Position numbers and translations under genes: made by a program
Notes under the pieces: generated by a model
Told to the model about the DNA's origin: nothing
Database searches by the model: none
Seen by the model: the letters and a program-made list of their open reading frames with translations, nothing else
Part shown: piece after piece, positions 16,906 through 25,520 of the stretch
How the letters are laid out: the number at the start of each line of letters is the position of its first letter
How positions within the stretch are numbered: the first letter of the stretch is position 1
DNA from: RUG369 sp050949645
Lineage (GTDB): Bacteria; Planctomycetota; Planctomycetia; Pirellulales; Thermoguttaceae
Assembly (NCBI GenBank): GCA_050949645.1
Contig: JBMNGC010000001.1
Coordinates: forward strand, 1,984,001 to 2,048,000
DNA: 64,000 bases
Direction of reading: 5' to 3'

Positions 16906-17979
16906 TCAGTCGCCGAAATCCAGCATGTTGGCGCTGACGCCAATATGCTGGAGTCCCAGGGCGGTGAGTCGTCGACCTCGCGGGGTCCGCACTAGAAGCT
17001 CGGTGCGGAGGAGATAGGGCTCGACTTCGTCTTCGATCGTATCGGCGAGGACCGCCATCGTGTGCGCGACGGCCTCGACGCCGACGGGGCCGCCCTGAAA
17101 GACGCGCCAGATCGTTTCGAGATATTTGCGGTCTTGGCGATCGAGTCCTCTTTCGTCGACGCCTTGCATTTTGAGAGCGGCTCGCGCGACGTCGCAGGTC
17201 ACGACTTCGAAGCCCTTCGCGTCGGCGTAATCGCGGACCCAGCGCAGCCGGTTGTTCGCGAGCCTCGGAGTGCCGCGGCTGCGTTTGGCGATCTCCAACG
17301 CGGCGGCGTCTTCAATATTGGTGTGGAGCTTACGCGCGCTGCGCTTAACGATTTCCGCGAGCTCCTCGTCGCTGTAGAAATCGAGGTGCTCGCGCATCTG
17401 GAATCGGTCGCGGAGGGGCGCGGAAACGAGTCCGGTGCGCGTCGTCGCGCCGATGAGCGTAAAGGGCTTAAGGGGGATATTGAGCGTGCGCGCGTTGACG
17501 CCCTCGCCCATCGCGACGTCGATTCGAAAATCTTCCATCGCCGGGTAGAGAAATTCCTCGACCGTCTTCTGCATACGGTGGATTTCGTCGATAAAGAGGA
17601 CGGAGCCCTCCTGCGCGTTGGTGAGATAGGGGACGACGTCCTTTGGCGCGCGCATCGTCGCGCCGTTGGCGATCTGGAATTCGACGCCAAGTTCGCGCGG
17701 AATGCACGTCGCAAAGGTTGTCTTGCCAAGGCCCGGCGGTCCGTCGAAGAGAATGTGTCCGAGCGTCTCGCCGCGCTTCTGCGCCGCACGAACCGCGATC
17801 ATGACGCGCTCAAAGACGTCGCGCTGTCCCACGATCTCGTCGATCCGCGTCGGACGCAACGCCCAATCCTCTTCCCTCGACTCGGTAGAGAACGAGTCGA
17901 CGAAGTCCGAGTTTGGCAGATCGTCGTTCTGGTAATCGTCTCCGGAATCGCCGGTCATTACGATCGGTTTTCTCACCAT
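16906..17979 (-). CDS. ruvB: Holliday junction branch-migration ATPase RuvB
   Basis: AAA+ motor of the RuvAB complex that drives branch migration of Holliday junctions. It is 357 aa with Walker A GPPGLGKTT, Walker B FIDEIHRM, the sensor region GATTRTGLVSAPLRDRF and the C-terminal winged helix with GLDRQDRKYLE. The first 35 residues are a non-conserved acidic extension before WALRPTRIDEIVGQ, where other RuvBs begin. The arrangement ruvA-ruvB on the minus strand (gap 93 nt) indicates an operon; ruvC is not in the window. Confidence 0.97.
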   Translation of the reverse strand: MVRKPIVMTGDSGDDYQNDDLPNSDFVDSFSTESREEDWALRPTRIDEIVGQRDVFERVMIAVRAAQKRGETLGHILFDGPPGLGKTTFATCIPRELGVEFQIANGATMRAPKDVVPYLTNAQEGSVLFIDEIHRMQKTVEEFLYPAMEDFRIDVAMGEGVNARTLNIPLKPFTLIGATTRTGLVSAPLRDRFQMREHLDFYSDEELAEIVKRSARKLHTNIEDAAALEIAKRSRGTPRLANNRLRWVRDYADAKGFEVVTCDVARAALKMQGVDERGLDRQDRKYLETIWRVFQGGPVGVEAVAHTMAVLADTIEDEVEPYLLRTELLVRTPRGRRLTALGLQHIGVSANMLDFGD

Positions 17980-18072
17980 TGGGATCTCTTATTGTTCATA
18001 AAGCGACGGTCGAATCAACGCGCCGTCCTTTCATAGCGGCGGTAACGACGTTGGACGAGGTCGCTGACCGCA

Positions 18073-18711
18073 TTATCGATTATTAACGTAGATTAACTGA
18101 ATTAGTTCGGAGGAATCCTTGAATTTCTTCTTACTATTCACGACGGCGGCGTCGATCATCCGACGCGCTTCCGCCTCGCCGTGACCAAGCGATAGGAGCG
18201 CCTCGAACGTTTCCGTGATGACGTCGGACGACTGGATTCCGTCGCTCGCAGCAAGCTCGTCGTCGCCCGGTCGCGGAACCATCAGCGCAAACTTTGACAT
18301 CTTGCGACGCAGCTTCGCGACGATGCGCTCCGCGGTCGCCGGCCCGATTCCCGGGAGCTGCGAGAGCGCTTTAACGTCCTGTTCTTCGATCGCCGACGCG
18401 ATCTCGCGAACTGGTCGCACCATCGCGCGGAGCGCTTTCTTCCGTCCCAGGCCGTCGACGCTGCAGAAAACCTCAAAGAACTCCCGTTCGACTTCAGTGA
18501 GGAACCCGAGCAACCTCGGGGTCAACTTTCCCTGCGCAGGGTTGCCTTCTATATATTCGATCGTATAGAGAGAGATCTCCTTCTGAAGCTCGTTTTGGAG
18601 CCGCCTGCGCGTAAACTCGGGAATAAGAGCCTCGTGTTGAAACGGAGGACACTCAATAATCGCTCGTTCAGTATAAAGCGCGACAAGCTTGCCCGTCATC
18701 TTAACAATCAT
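18073..18711 (-). CDS. ruvA: Holliday junction DNA-binding protein RuvA
   Basis: Tetrameric junction-binding partner of RuvB. Domain I (OB fold) begins MIVKMTGKLVAL. Domain II has two helix-hairpin-helix motifs (VDGLGRKKAL and LPGIGPATAERIV), and domain III at the C-terminus binds RuvB. The ATG at 18711 is preceded by AAGGGTGA and gives 212 aa. A 31-residue upstream extension in the same frame is Arg/Pro-rich and lies outside the family. It lies directly upstream of ruvB. Confidence 0.95.
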   Translation of the reverse strand: MIVKMTGKLVALYTERAIIECPPFQHEALIPEFTRRRLQNELQKEISLYTIEYIEGNPAQGKLTPRLLGFLTEVEREFFEVFCSVDGLGRKKALRAMVRPVREIASAIEEQDVKALSQLPGIGPATAERIVAKLRRKMSKFALMVPRPGDDELAASDGIQSSDVITETFEALLSLGHGEAEARRMIDAAVVNSKKKFKDSSELIQLIYVNNR

Positions 18712-18870
18712 TTTCTTCACCCTTGTAGACCGGCGTCGGTTCGCAGTCGGCGGTTCGCCAACGTCCTCGGTCGCAGGCGCGAACGCCGGCGGAACACTTG
18801 ACAATTCGACTGCGACCGAAATTTAGCCGACGGTCGGCGCGACGTCCGCTAATCGCCGACCCAATGGAAT

Positions 18871-19755
18871 TCAGAGTCCGAACGCGGTCAGAGAAAGTTG
18901 GAGTCGTTCGGTCAGCGCGGGGTCGAGTTCTGTCATAGGCAGTCGGAGCTCGCCTGAATCCCGACCGAGAAGTTGCATCGCTTTCTTGACGGGTATCGGG
19001 TTGGTGGCGAGGGAGAGCATGTCGCGGCAGAGCGGGAAGATTCGATAATGGATTTTGCGAGCCTCTTCGACGTCGCCGCGATTCATGGCGGCGCAAAGCG
19101 CGGCAAGCTCTTTAGGCGCGAAGTTGCCGACGACGGAAACGACGCCCTTCGCGCCGAGAGACATAAAGGGAAGCGTGAGACTGTCGTCCCCTGAAAGGAC
19201 CGTTAGGTCGGTCGCCGCAATGATTTTCGAAGCGCCGTCCATCGAACCGGACGCTTCCTTAACCATCGTTATATTCCTGATGTTCGCGAGTCGGATGACC
19301 GTCTCCGGATCGATCGCGCGTCCGGTGCGACCCGGAACGTTGTAGACGCAGATCCCTATATCGACCGCCTCGGCAATCGCCTTGAAATGCTGATAAAGCC
19401 CTTCCTGCGTCGGCTTATTGTAATAGGGCGTAATGACGAGCGCGGCGTCGGCGCCGACCGATTCCGCGTAGCGCGTGAGCGACAGCGCCTCTTCCGTGTT
19501 GTTGGAGCCCGTCCCGGCGAGAACTTTCACGCGTCCGTTGGCGAACTCGACGACTTTGCGAATAACCTCGTGCTGCTCTTCGTGCGTGAGGGTCGGCGAT
19601 TCGCCCGTCGTGCCCGTCGGCGCCAAGACAGAGACGCCGCCCTCGATGAGAAACTCCACTTGTTCCTGCAACGTGTCAAAATCGATCTTGCCGTTCTTAA
19701 AGGGCGTGATCATCGCAACAGTCAATCCGGCGAATTCTTCGGCGCGAGTTTTCAT
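18871..19755 (-). CDS. dapA: 4-hydroxy-tetrahydrodipicolinate synthase
   Basis: First committed step of lysine/diaminopimelate synthesis: condensation of pyruvate and aspartate semialdehyde. TIM-barrel class I aldolase with APTGTTGESPTL (substrate loop), the tyrosine in VITPYYNKPTQEGL and the Schiff-base lysine in MVKEASGS. Two ATGs lie six bases apart. GGGGAG sits directly against the first (19761) but at proper distance from the second (19755), so I use 19755 (294 aa). The C-terminus is complete. Diaminopimelate also feeds peptidoglycan synthesis. Confidence 0.95.
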   Translation of the reverse strand: MKTRAEEFAGLTVAMITPFKNGKIDFDTLQEQVEFLIEGGVSVLAPTGTTGESPTLTHEEQHEVIRKVVEFANGRVKVLAGTGSNNTEEALSLTRYAESVGADAALVITPYYNKPTQEGLYQHFKAIAEAVDIGICVYNVPGRTGRAIDPETVIRLANIRNITMVKEASGSMDGASKIIAATDLTVLSGDDSLTLPFMSLGAKGVVSVVGNFAPKELAALCAAMNRGDVEEARKIHYRIFPLCRDMLSLATNPIPVKKAMQLLGRDSGELRLPMTELDPALTERLQLSLTAFGL

Positions 19756-20133
19756 TTCCATCTCCCCAACCTGATCTTAAGCGTATAGCGGTATAGCAAA
19801 ATAAATGGCCGAGCGCTTATCGGCGGTCCTGCAAGCTCGACGCTCGCGGACGTAAACATTTCACAAAGGACCGCCGGGCGACGCCTGCGACTGGCGCTCG
19901 GCGCCTTCGCGCGACGCGACTCGACTCGAACCGTCTCAGGATCGAGCGCCGCGTCGTTGAGCGCCGTCTGACACGCTGTATTATACCCCCGATTTCCGCG
20001 ATAACAACGTCCGAAGTCAAAGGACGACGTCGACTCGGAACGTCGAGAACGCGCTGGAGGACTGCGGCAGGCGCGCAAGGCGAAACGTCAATATCCGCCG
20101 CTCAACGAGCGTTAAAAGGGACGCAATTCAAGC
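19756..20133. other. Intergenic, no gene seen
   Basis: A gap between dapA and the tRNA-Leu terminator, both on the minus strand. The proximal 40 nt are AT-rich with TATACC and TATACG elements that may be part of the dapA promoter; no clear -35 was found. A 108-codon antisense-type frame is Arg/Ser-rich and rejected. Confidence 0.4.
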
Positions 20134-20166
20134 AAAAAAAAAGACTCGGCGCATCACGTCGAGTCT
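20134..20166 (-). terminator. Intrinsic terminator of tRNA-Leu
   Basis: On the minus strand, a 7-bp stem AGACTCG / CGAGTCT (20166-20160 and 20148-20142) followed by a run of nine T residues (20142-20134), starting five bases after the tRNA 3' end. Confidence 0.85.
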
Positions 20167-20170
20167 CTGA

Positions 20171-20255
20171 TACCGAACCCCGGGATCGAACCGGGACGCC
20201 CTTATCGGGCAATGGATTTTGAATCCATCGCGTCTGCCAATTCCGCCAGTCCGGC
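20171..20255 (-). tRNA. tRNA-Leu (CAA anticodon)
   Basis: 85-nt class II tRNA. The acceptor stem GCCGGAC pairs with GTTCGGT (two G-T pairs), discriminator A. The anticodon loop TTCAAAA gives anticodon CAA, reading TTG. A long variable arm with a GCCC/GGGC stem and the T-arm CCCGGTTCGATCCCGGG identify it as leucine. The 3' CCA is not encoded (TCA follows). A promoter-like TTGCGT-16-TAAAAT lies 33 nt upstream and an intrinsic terminator directly downstream, so it is a single-gene unit. Confidence 0.96.
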
Positions 20256-20287
20256 AAATCAACGCGAAGAACCGCGCCAACGGGTGG

Positions 20288-20315
20288 ATTTTACCTTTCC
20301 TGACCATTTACGCAA
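20288..20315 (-). promoter_or_regulatory. Promoter of tRNA-Leu
   Basis: On the minus strand, TTGCGT (20310-20315), a 16-nt spacer and TAAAAT (20288-20293), 33 nt before the mature 5' end. The rest of the 20256-20581 gap shows only a T-tract near 20328-20336 and no gene. Confidence 0.5.
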
Positions 20316-20581
20316 GCGGTCGGCAAATTTTTTTTTGGGAACTTGACGACGTCGGCGTTCCCGCGGCCGTTAGGGGACGTCTTTGTCGATTCGTTTATCG
20401 GCGATCTTGACGCGCGATCGAGCCGCTTCCTGCGCGGCAATTCAGCGCGCGACGCCGACCCGACGCGATACCGACCTTGCTTCAGAGGCGCAGATTCGCT
20501 AGATTGGAATCGTCGGCGCGCCTTGCACTGGGAGTCCTTTTGACTGCCGGCCGCGCCCATTCTAAGGAACAGGAACTTATC

Positions 20582-21250
20582 ATGTCTTCGTTTGAGATTT
20601 CCGATTTTTCACCTAAAGAAGCGCCGAGTGCGTCGCGCGTCTGCACGGCGACCGGCGCTTGTTTTCAGCCGGGCGAGAAAGTTCGGTCGGTCCTCTACGC
20701 GGAAGACGGCGAAATCAAACGCGACGACCTCTGCGCCAAAGCGTGGCGCGACTATGAGAAGCCCGAATCTGCCGTCGCATGGTGGTCATGGCGCGTCGGC
20801 GCGCCCGAAGAAAAACGCGCGCGACCTACGACGAACGACTTCCTCGTCGCGCTCTTCGAATCCCTTGTCTTCAAACCAGATCAAGCGGACCTGCGTTACG
20901 TTCTCGCATTGTTGCTCGTTCGCCGCCGCGTCTTCCGGTTTGAATTCGAAAACAACGCCCAAAAATCCTCGCAAAAGGAGCAGGACTCCATTTTCGTCTA
21001 TTCTTCTCGCAACGACGCGTGCTACGCGACGCCCGTCGTCGATATCGACGAATCGAAGATCGCGGACGTTCAATCTCGTCTTGTCGCGATCCTCGATTCG
21101 CCTCCGGAAGAGTTCTCAAACGCCGACGACGTCGTCGCTAAAGCCGCGGCGGCCGCCGCAGCGGCGCTCGAGAACGCCGACGAAGAGCTCGACGCAGCGC
21201 CTCAAGGGACGTCGTCGGCTAAGCGTCGAAACCGCGCTTGCGCCGATTGA
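20582..21250 (+). CDS. Conserved planctomycetal protein of unknown function
   Basis: A 222-residue cytosolic protein. It begins with a short motif CTATGACFQPGE (residues about 20-31), which recalls the C-x(2)-TG...PGE start of a widespread but uncharacterised planctomycetal family in which a cysteine-bearing turn is followed by a hydrophobic helical segment (RYVLALLLVRRRVFRF). A second cysteine (DDLCAKAW) follows about 27 residues later, but the set is too small for a classical zinc ribbon. The C-terminal 45 residues are Ala/Glu-rich and probably disordered. The ATG at 20582 has AAGGAACAGGAA upstream; an in-frame extension to 20477 is not convincing. The lipoprotein gene starts 158 nt downstream. 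Confidence 0.75.
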   Translation: MSSFEISDFSPKEAPSASRVCTATGACFQPGEKVRSVLYAEDGEIKRDDLCAKAWRDYEKPESAVAWWSWRVGAPEEKRARPTTNDFLVALFESLVFKPDQADLRYVLALLLVRRRVFRFEFENNAQKSSQKEQDSIFVYSSRNDACYATPVVDIDESKIADVQSRLVAILDSPPEEFSNADDVVAKAAAAAAAALENADEELDAAPQGTSSAKRRNRACAD

Positions 21251-21408
21251 AAAAATCTGCTACAGTCACCTCAGACGTATATTATTAGCGTCTGAGTTTC
21301 CGCCCTCATCGTCGTTTTCTACGGAGGAAAACGCGGCGGCGGCTCGGACGGCGCTCGGCCTTTTAAGCGTCGAGCGCGCAAGGAAGCCGTCGAAAGTTGT
21401 TCGGAACT

Positions 21409-23109
21409 ATGTCAACGTCAGAAAGCAACCGATCTGTTCGTCTCTGCGGAATGCGCGCCGAGTCCGCGAGCGCTACGACCCGATTCCAGACGCTGGCGAC
21501 CGCGTTTCTCGCGTTGACCTCGCTATGGGTTACGTTCGTCGCGTCGGGTTGTCAGACGACAAAAAAAGCGAATTTACCAAAAGTCGTCGCCGAAGACGCC
21601 ACGACCGGCGAGCTCTGCGACGCGATCAACGCGAACAGCGCCAAAATCCAGTCGATTTACGCGACCAACGCTTCGATCGGGGTCCAGAATCAACCCGGCT
21701 GGGCAAACTGTCGACTTCTCTTTGACCGCCCCAACAAGCTCCGACTCGTCGGAACGGCAAGTCTCATGGGACGCGTCGTCGACTGCGGCTGCGACGGCGA
21801 ACAATTCTGGTTCTGGAGCTCCTTTCAGAACCCCGACGAACTCTATTATTGCAAAATCGACGAATATCAAGGCAGCGCGCTCTCCGACTTGATCCCAGTC
21901 GATCCGACCTGGTTCCCGGAAGCGTTTGGAATCGTTGAAATCCAAGAAGACGACGTCGAAGACCGAACGACGACCTCTGACGGCCAGATCCTCTTAACCG
22001 TCAAACGCACGCGCAACGACGGCGTCTATCGCAAACGCATCTACGTTGAGCCGCAAACGGCGGCGATTGAACGCCAGGACGTCCAGGATCCTAATGGCGA
22101 CGCGATCATTTCCGTCATCGTTCGCGAGCAGCAGTATCTGAGCGAACCTGGCGTCGTCCTCCCCAAGAAGCTTGAGATTCGTTGCGAAACGACGAACGAT
22201 ACGCTCCTCGTCGACGTCGGCGCGCCGACGCTCAACGATCCCTCCAAATTTGACGACTCCGTCTTTAAGCGTCCTACCGATATCAAAGCGACCGCCGTCG
22301 ATATCGGCGTCGGAGCGACGCAGGCGCAGACGACCGCCGCTCCGGCGACGACTTTCCAAAGCGTGCGAACCGACCAATCGGCGCAATCGTCGTCGACGTC
22401 GCCGACGTCGAACGTCGTTCCGCCGGCGAACGCCTCTCCCGCCTCGACGCAGCCGTCTTCTGATTCTGGCGCCGAGACGCCGGCCTTCTCTTCGAACAAC
22501 CCGGGTCTCGTTCCCTTCCCCTCCTCCGTCGCGTCTCAGCCGCCGCCCCCCAGAAACGACGCGTCTTCCGTGACGATCGAGCCGACGAGGATCACCTCCA
22601 CGCCCTCCCCGTACGCCGTCGTCCCAGAAGGCGGACCGCAAGTACTCCCTTCGAGCGACTCCCCGTTCGCTCAGCGCATTCTCAACCCTCAAGAGCTTCA
22701 GAACGCTCAGTCCGCGATCGTCGGCGTCCCGCCGCAGACGAATCAGAACGTCGCGGAACGCTACAGTCCCCAAACGGACTCGATCGAGCTCGGCCGAACC
22801 GCTTCAAACCCGAACTACGCTCCTCAAGCGCCGGCGCAGCGGCGTCTTGAAGAGTCTGACGCCGACATGCAGTTCCAGCCCTACTGGCAATCGCAACCGG
22901 TCGCCAACACGGGCGCGATCTCCGCCGTCGGCGCGGATGACGCCGCGCAGTTCCAGCCAAGTCTGGCGGCCGACGCGCAAGCGCCGCAACAAGGAGCGTC
23001 CCAGACCTTCTCGACGACGCCTCCCGTGACTCTCGAGGATCCGCCGGCCCCAGCCGCCCCCGAGAACCTCCCTCTCGACGACGAGTTCCCCACTCTTTTG
23101 CCCTTCTAG
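21409..23109 (+). CDS. Exported lipoprotein with LolA/DUF4292-like N-terminal region
   Basis: A protein of about 566 residues. A hydrophobic segment ending in lipobox VASGC (Cys near residue 48) marks it as a lipoprotein, preceded by a long N-terminal lead. Residues about 70-290 read as alternating beta strands (IQSIYATNASIG, CRLLFDRPNKLRLVG, VDCGCDGEQFWFW, VYRKRIYVEP). This resembles the half-barrel of LolA/LolB-type or DUF4292 lipoproteins that shuttle lipids or lipoproteins through the periplasm. The C-terminal 270 residues are Pro/Ser/Ala/Gln-rich and disordered. The start is uncertain: ATGs at 21409 and 21451 are possible and neither has a strong ribosome site. The function is inferred from fold-level resemblance only. 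Confidence 0.7.
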   Translation: MSTSESNRSVRLCGMRAESASATTRFQTLATAFLALTSLWVTFVASGCQTTKKANLPKVVAEDATTGELCDAINANSAKIQSIYATNASIGVQNQPGWANCRLLFDRPNKLRLVGTASLMGRVVDCGCDGEQFWFWSSFQNPDELYYCKIDEYQGSALSDLIPVDPTWFPEAFGIVEIQEDDVEDRTTTSDGQILLTVKRTRNDGVYRKRIYVEPQTAAIERQDVQDPNGDAIISVIVREQQYLSEPGVVLPKKLEIRCETTNDTLLVDVGAPTLNDPSKFDDSVFKRPTDIKATAVDIGVGATQAQTTAAPATTFQSVRTDQSAQSSSTSPTSNVVPPANASPASTQPSSDSGAETPAFSSNNPGLVPFPSSVASQPPPPRNDASSVTIEPTRITSTPSPYAVVPEGGPQVLPSSDSPFAQRILNPQELQNAQSAIVGVPPQTNQNVAERYSPQTDSIELGRTASNPNYAPQAPAQRRLEESDADMQFQPYWQSQPVANTGAISAVGADDAAQFQPSLAADAQAPQQGASQTFSTTPPVTLEDPPAPAAPENLPLDDEFPTLLPF

Positions 23110-23169
23110 CGTCTTGGCGCGAGGTTAACGCGTCGGTCGGCAGTTTTCTCAATAAAAGTCTTCCTCTCG

Positions 23170-23198
23170 TTGAAGCGGAACAGAAAGGACTATATAAT
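23170..23198 (+). promoter_or_regulatory. Sigma70-like promoter for the TPR gene
   Basis: TTGAAG (23170-23175), a 17-nt spacer and a perfect TATAAT (23193-23198). The leader to the start at 23372 is about 165 nt. Confidence 0.65.
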
Positions 23199-23371
23199 GA
23201 CAACTGGCGTCGCGACGCGTCCGCCGGTCGCTTTCGATATCACACTGCGTTTCAACTCGCCATTGGCAAACGACGGTCGACGCGCTACGCTATATTGAGG
23301 CAGCCGCCGTCATCTAACCGGCGCTCGTCGCGAGGTCGCAGACGTCGATAGTCATGAGGAGAAATATCGTA

Positions 23372-24715
23372 ATGGAACCGATTCCTGAAATTAGCCCCGC
23401 GAAGCGCGCGAGGCTACAAAAATGCTTTGAATACGGCAACCAGAAGATGTCGATCGGCGACCACGACTACGCGACCGAAATGTTTGCCCAATGCGTCGTC
23501 GGCGACCCGGCAAACCTTCTATATATGAATTCTTTTATCGCCAATCTGCGCGTTAAGTTCGGAAATCATAAAAAGAAGTCCGCCTTTGGATTCCTCAAAA
23601 AAGCCGCGAAAGTTGCGCCGCTAGGGAAAGGAAAAGACCTCGAAACGACTATTAAGGAAGGGGTCGAAAAACTCCGACGCAACCCTTGGGACGCACACAC
23701 CTTCGTCGCGATGGGGATGGCGTGTCTCGAGGCGAATTTCGACGAAGCGGGCCTCGCGTACCTCAAGCACGCCGTCGAAAGCGCGCCTGACGACGTGGAT
23801 ATCAACCGGACCGCCGCTCGGGAACTCGGGGCGCGAGCCCAATACGAAAACGCGATCCACTGCTGGGACCGCGTCCTCAAGCTCAATCCTGACGACACGG
23901 AGGCGGGCAGGATGATCAACGACCTCATGCTTGAGCGCACGATCAACCGCGTCCAGGAAGCTCCTCGCGGCGCTAAGGAAGACGAACATGACGAGCACAA
24001 CAAGCTTTCCTTCGAAGACCAGATTGAAAAGAGGCTCCGTAAAGACCCGAAGGATCGCGACGCTTACTCCGAGCTGATCGACTACTTCTTCCAGAAAGGT
24101 CGATATCGTCGCGCGGAGGACTCCGTGAAGCGCGCGCTCAAGCAGTTCCCCGACGACCAGATCTTCACTCCTCAGCTCCTTGAAATTCAGCGTAACCGCG
24201 CCGCCGATGAAAAGAAAAAAATCGCGGAACAATATAAGAAGGCGCCCTCCGAAGCGCTCAAGGCGAGATATATCGAGCAGAAGAAGCTCTACGACCAGAA
24301 GACCCTTGAATTTCTTCAGTATCGCCTTAAGCTTTCCCCGAACGAAACGCAGCTCCATTGGGAGCTTGGGTCGTTCCTCATGACTCACGGACGCGTGAAG
24401 GAAGCGATCGCCGAGTTGCAGAAAGCGAAAGTCGATTCAGCGCTTGCGGGCCAGTGCCTCCTTGCGCTCGGGCAGTGTTTCCAGCACATCAAACAGTATC
24501 CCCTCGCGATGCTGCATTACGAGCAGGCGATCGAGAAACTCGATAAGAACAGCGAAGAAATAAAGAAAGCGCTCTACCTTGGAGCGCGTCTCGCGCTTGG
24601 TCTCAACAAGATTTCAGAGGCGAGCGATTTCGCGAACAGGCTCGCCGCGATAGATTTTTCCTATAAAGACGTGGGGGACCTACTAGACAAGATTGCCAAA
24701 AAGGCGCATAATTGA
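23372..24715 (+). CDS. Cytoplasmic tetratricopeptide-repeat protein
   Basis: A 447-residue all-helical protein without signal peptide. TPR units are recognisable at several places, e.g. ANFDEAGLAYLKHAVESAPDD, QYENAIHCWDRVLKLNPDD, GRYRRAEDSVKRALKQFPDD and QYPLAMLHYEQAIEKL. The mid-region (about 285-320) is a Lys/Glu-rich coiled coil. The ATG at 23372 is preferred over that at 23354 because GAGGAG lies between them, at usable distance from the second. Partner and process are unknown; TPR arrays act as protein-binding scaffolds. It has its own promoter (23170-23198) and a strong terminator (24731-24788). Confidence 0.85.
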   Translation: MEPIPEISPAKRARLQKCFEYGNQKMSIGDHDYATEMFAQCVVGDPANLLYMNSFIANLRVKFGNHKKKSAFGFLKKAAKVAPLGKGKDLETTIKEGVEKLRRNPWDAHTFVAMGMACLEANFDEAGLAYLKHAVESAPDDVDINRTAARELGARAQYENAIHCWDRVLKLNPDDTEAGRMINDLMLERTINRVQEAPRGAKEDEHDEHNKLSFEDQIEKRLRKDPKDRDAYSELIDYFFQKGRYRRAEDSVKRALKQFPDDQIFTPQLLEIQRNRAADEKKKIAEQYKKAPSEALKARYIEQKKLYDQKTLEFLQYRLKLSPNETQLHWELGSFLMTHGRVKEAIAELQKAKVDSALAGQCLLALGQCFQHIKQYPLAMLHYEQAIEKLDKNSEEIKKALYLGARLALGLNKISEASDFANRLAAIDFSYKDVGDLLDKIAKKAHN

Positions 24716-24730
24716 CCTCACGTAATTATA

Positions 24731-24788
24731 CGTCGCGCGTTAGCGCCCGACTCGCTCTCGTCGGGAGCGGCGCGACGCGGTTTTTTTT
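24731..24788 (+). terminator. Intrinsic terminator of the TPR gene
   Basis: A long GC stem: CGTCGCGC (24731-24738) pairs with GCGCGACG (24770-24777), with an inner CCCGAC/GTCGGG helix, followed by eight T residues (24781-24788). Confidence 0.88.
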
Positions 24789-24922
24789 ACGGAAACGCAG
24801 TCGGATTCGCCTTGTACGGCTCAACGAACGCGTCGGTCGATTTCACCCATCATTCGTCCGCGCGCGAGCGCCCGATTCGTTTTTAGAAGATTCTTCAGTA
24901 CTCCACTTAACGCAATATCAAG

Positions 24923-25204
24923 ATGCCAAACACACTTAGCGCTAAAAAAAGACTGCGACAGAACGAAGTTCGACGCCTCCGCAACAGAGCGTCGCGTTCT
25001 GTTGCTCGCAACCGTATCAAAACTCTCATTAAGACGCTTGAAGCGGGCGACGTTGCCGCCGCTGAAGCGCAGTTCCCCCAAGTCTGTAGCGCGCTTGATC
25101 GCGCCGCTGCTCGTGGACTGTGGCACAAGAACAACACGGCGCGCAAGAAGTCGCGCCTGGCGAAGCTCATCGTCAAGGTCAAGGCGGAACAGGCCGCATC
25201 CTGA
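24923..25204 (+). CDS. rpsT: 30S ribosomal protein S20
   Basis: 93-residue basic protein of the small ribosomal subunit that binds 16S rRNA early in assembly. It shows the S20 pattern from the start (MPNTLSAKKRLRQNEVRRLRN), with SVARNRIKTLIK, and LWHKNNTARKKSRLAKLI at the end, at normal length. No clear Shine-Dalgarno precedes the ATG, which is not rare for this gene. It is monocistronic here, between two intrinsic terminators (24731-24788 and 25316-25365). Confidence 0.97.
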   Translation: MPNTLSAKKRLRQNEVRRLRNRASRSVARNRIKTLIKTLEAGDVAAAEAQFPQVCSALDRAAARGLWHKNNTARKKSRLAKLIVKVKAEQAAS

Positions 25205-25315
25205 CCTGGCAAGCTTTGAACACGCCGGAACGTCGACGCGTGAGTCGCTCGCCGAAGGGTTGGTTTGTCCTTTCTTTTCAACTCTTCTGGATCGACGCCG
25301 CTCCGCGTCGGTGTG

Positions 25316-25365
25316 AAGCCGTCGTTCCGCAGTCTCCTCTGCGTCAAACGGCGGCTTTTTCTTTT
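25316..25365 (+). terminator. Intrinsic terminator of rpsT
   Basis: An 11-bp stem AAGCCGTCGTT (25316-25326) / AACGGCGGCTT (25347-25357) with one G-T pair and an inner CGCAG/CTGCG helix, followed by TTTTTCTTTT. The remainder of the 25205-25520 gap shows no gene. Confidence 0.9.
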
Positions 25366-25520
25366 GACGAGGAACGTCGGCGCTTCGACGCGCCTCGTTC
25401 GCTCGTTTTTTTACGCGTCGGCCTTCGCGGCGAGCTCGTTCGCGCCGCGAAGGATTCGACGTCGATTCCCCCTGCAATCTCGTCCGATCTGACGATCGAC
25501 GAAGAGGAACGCTCGACGCA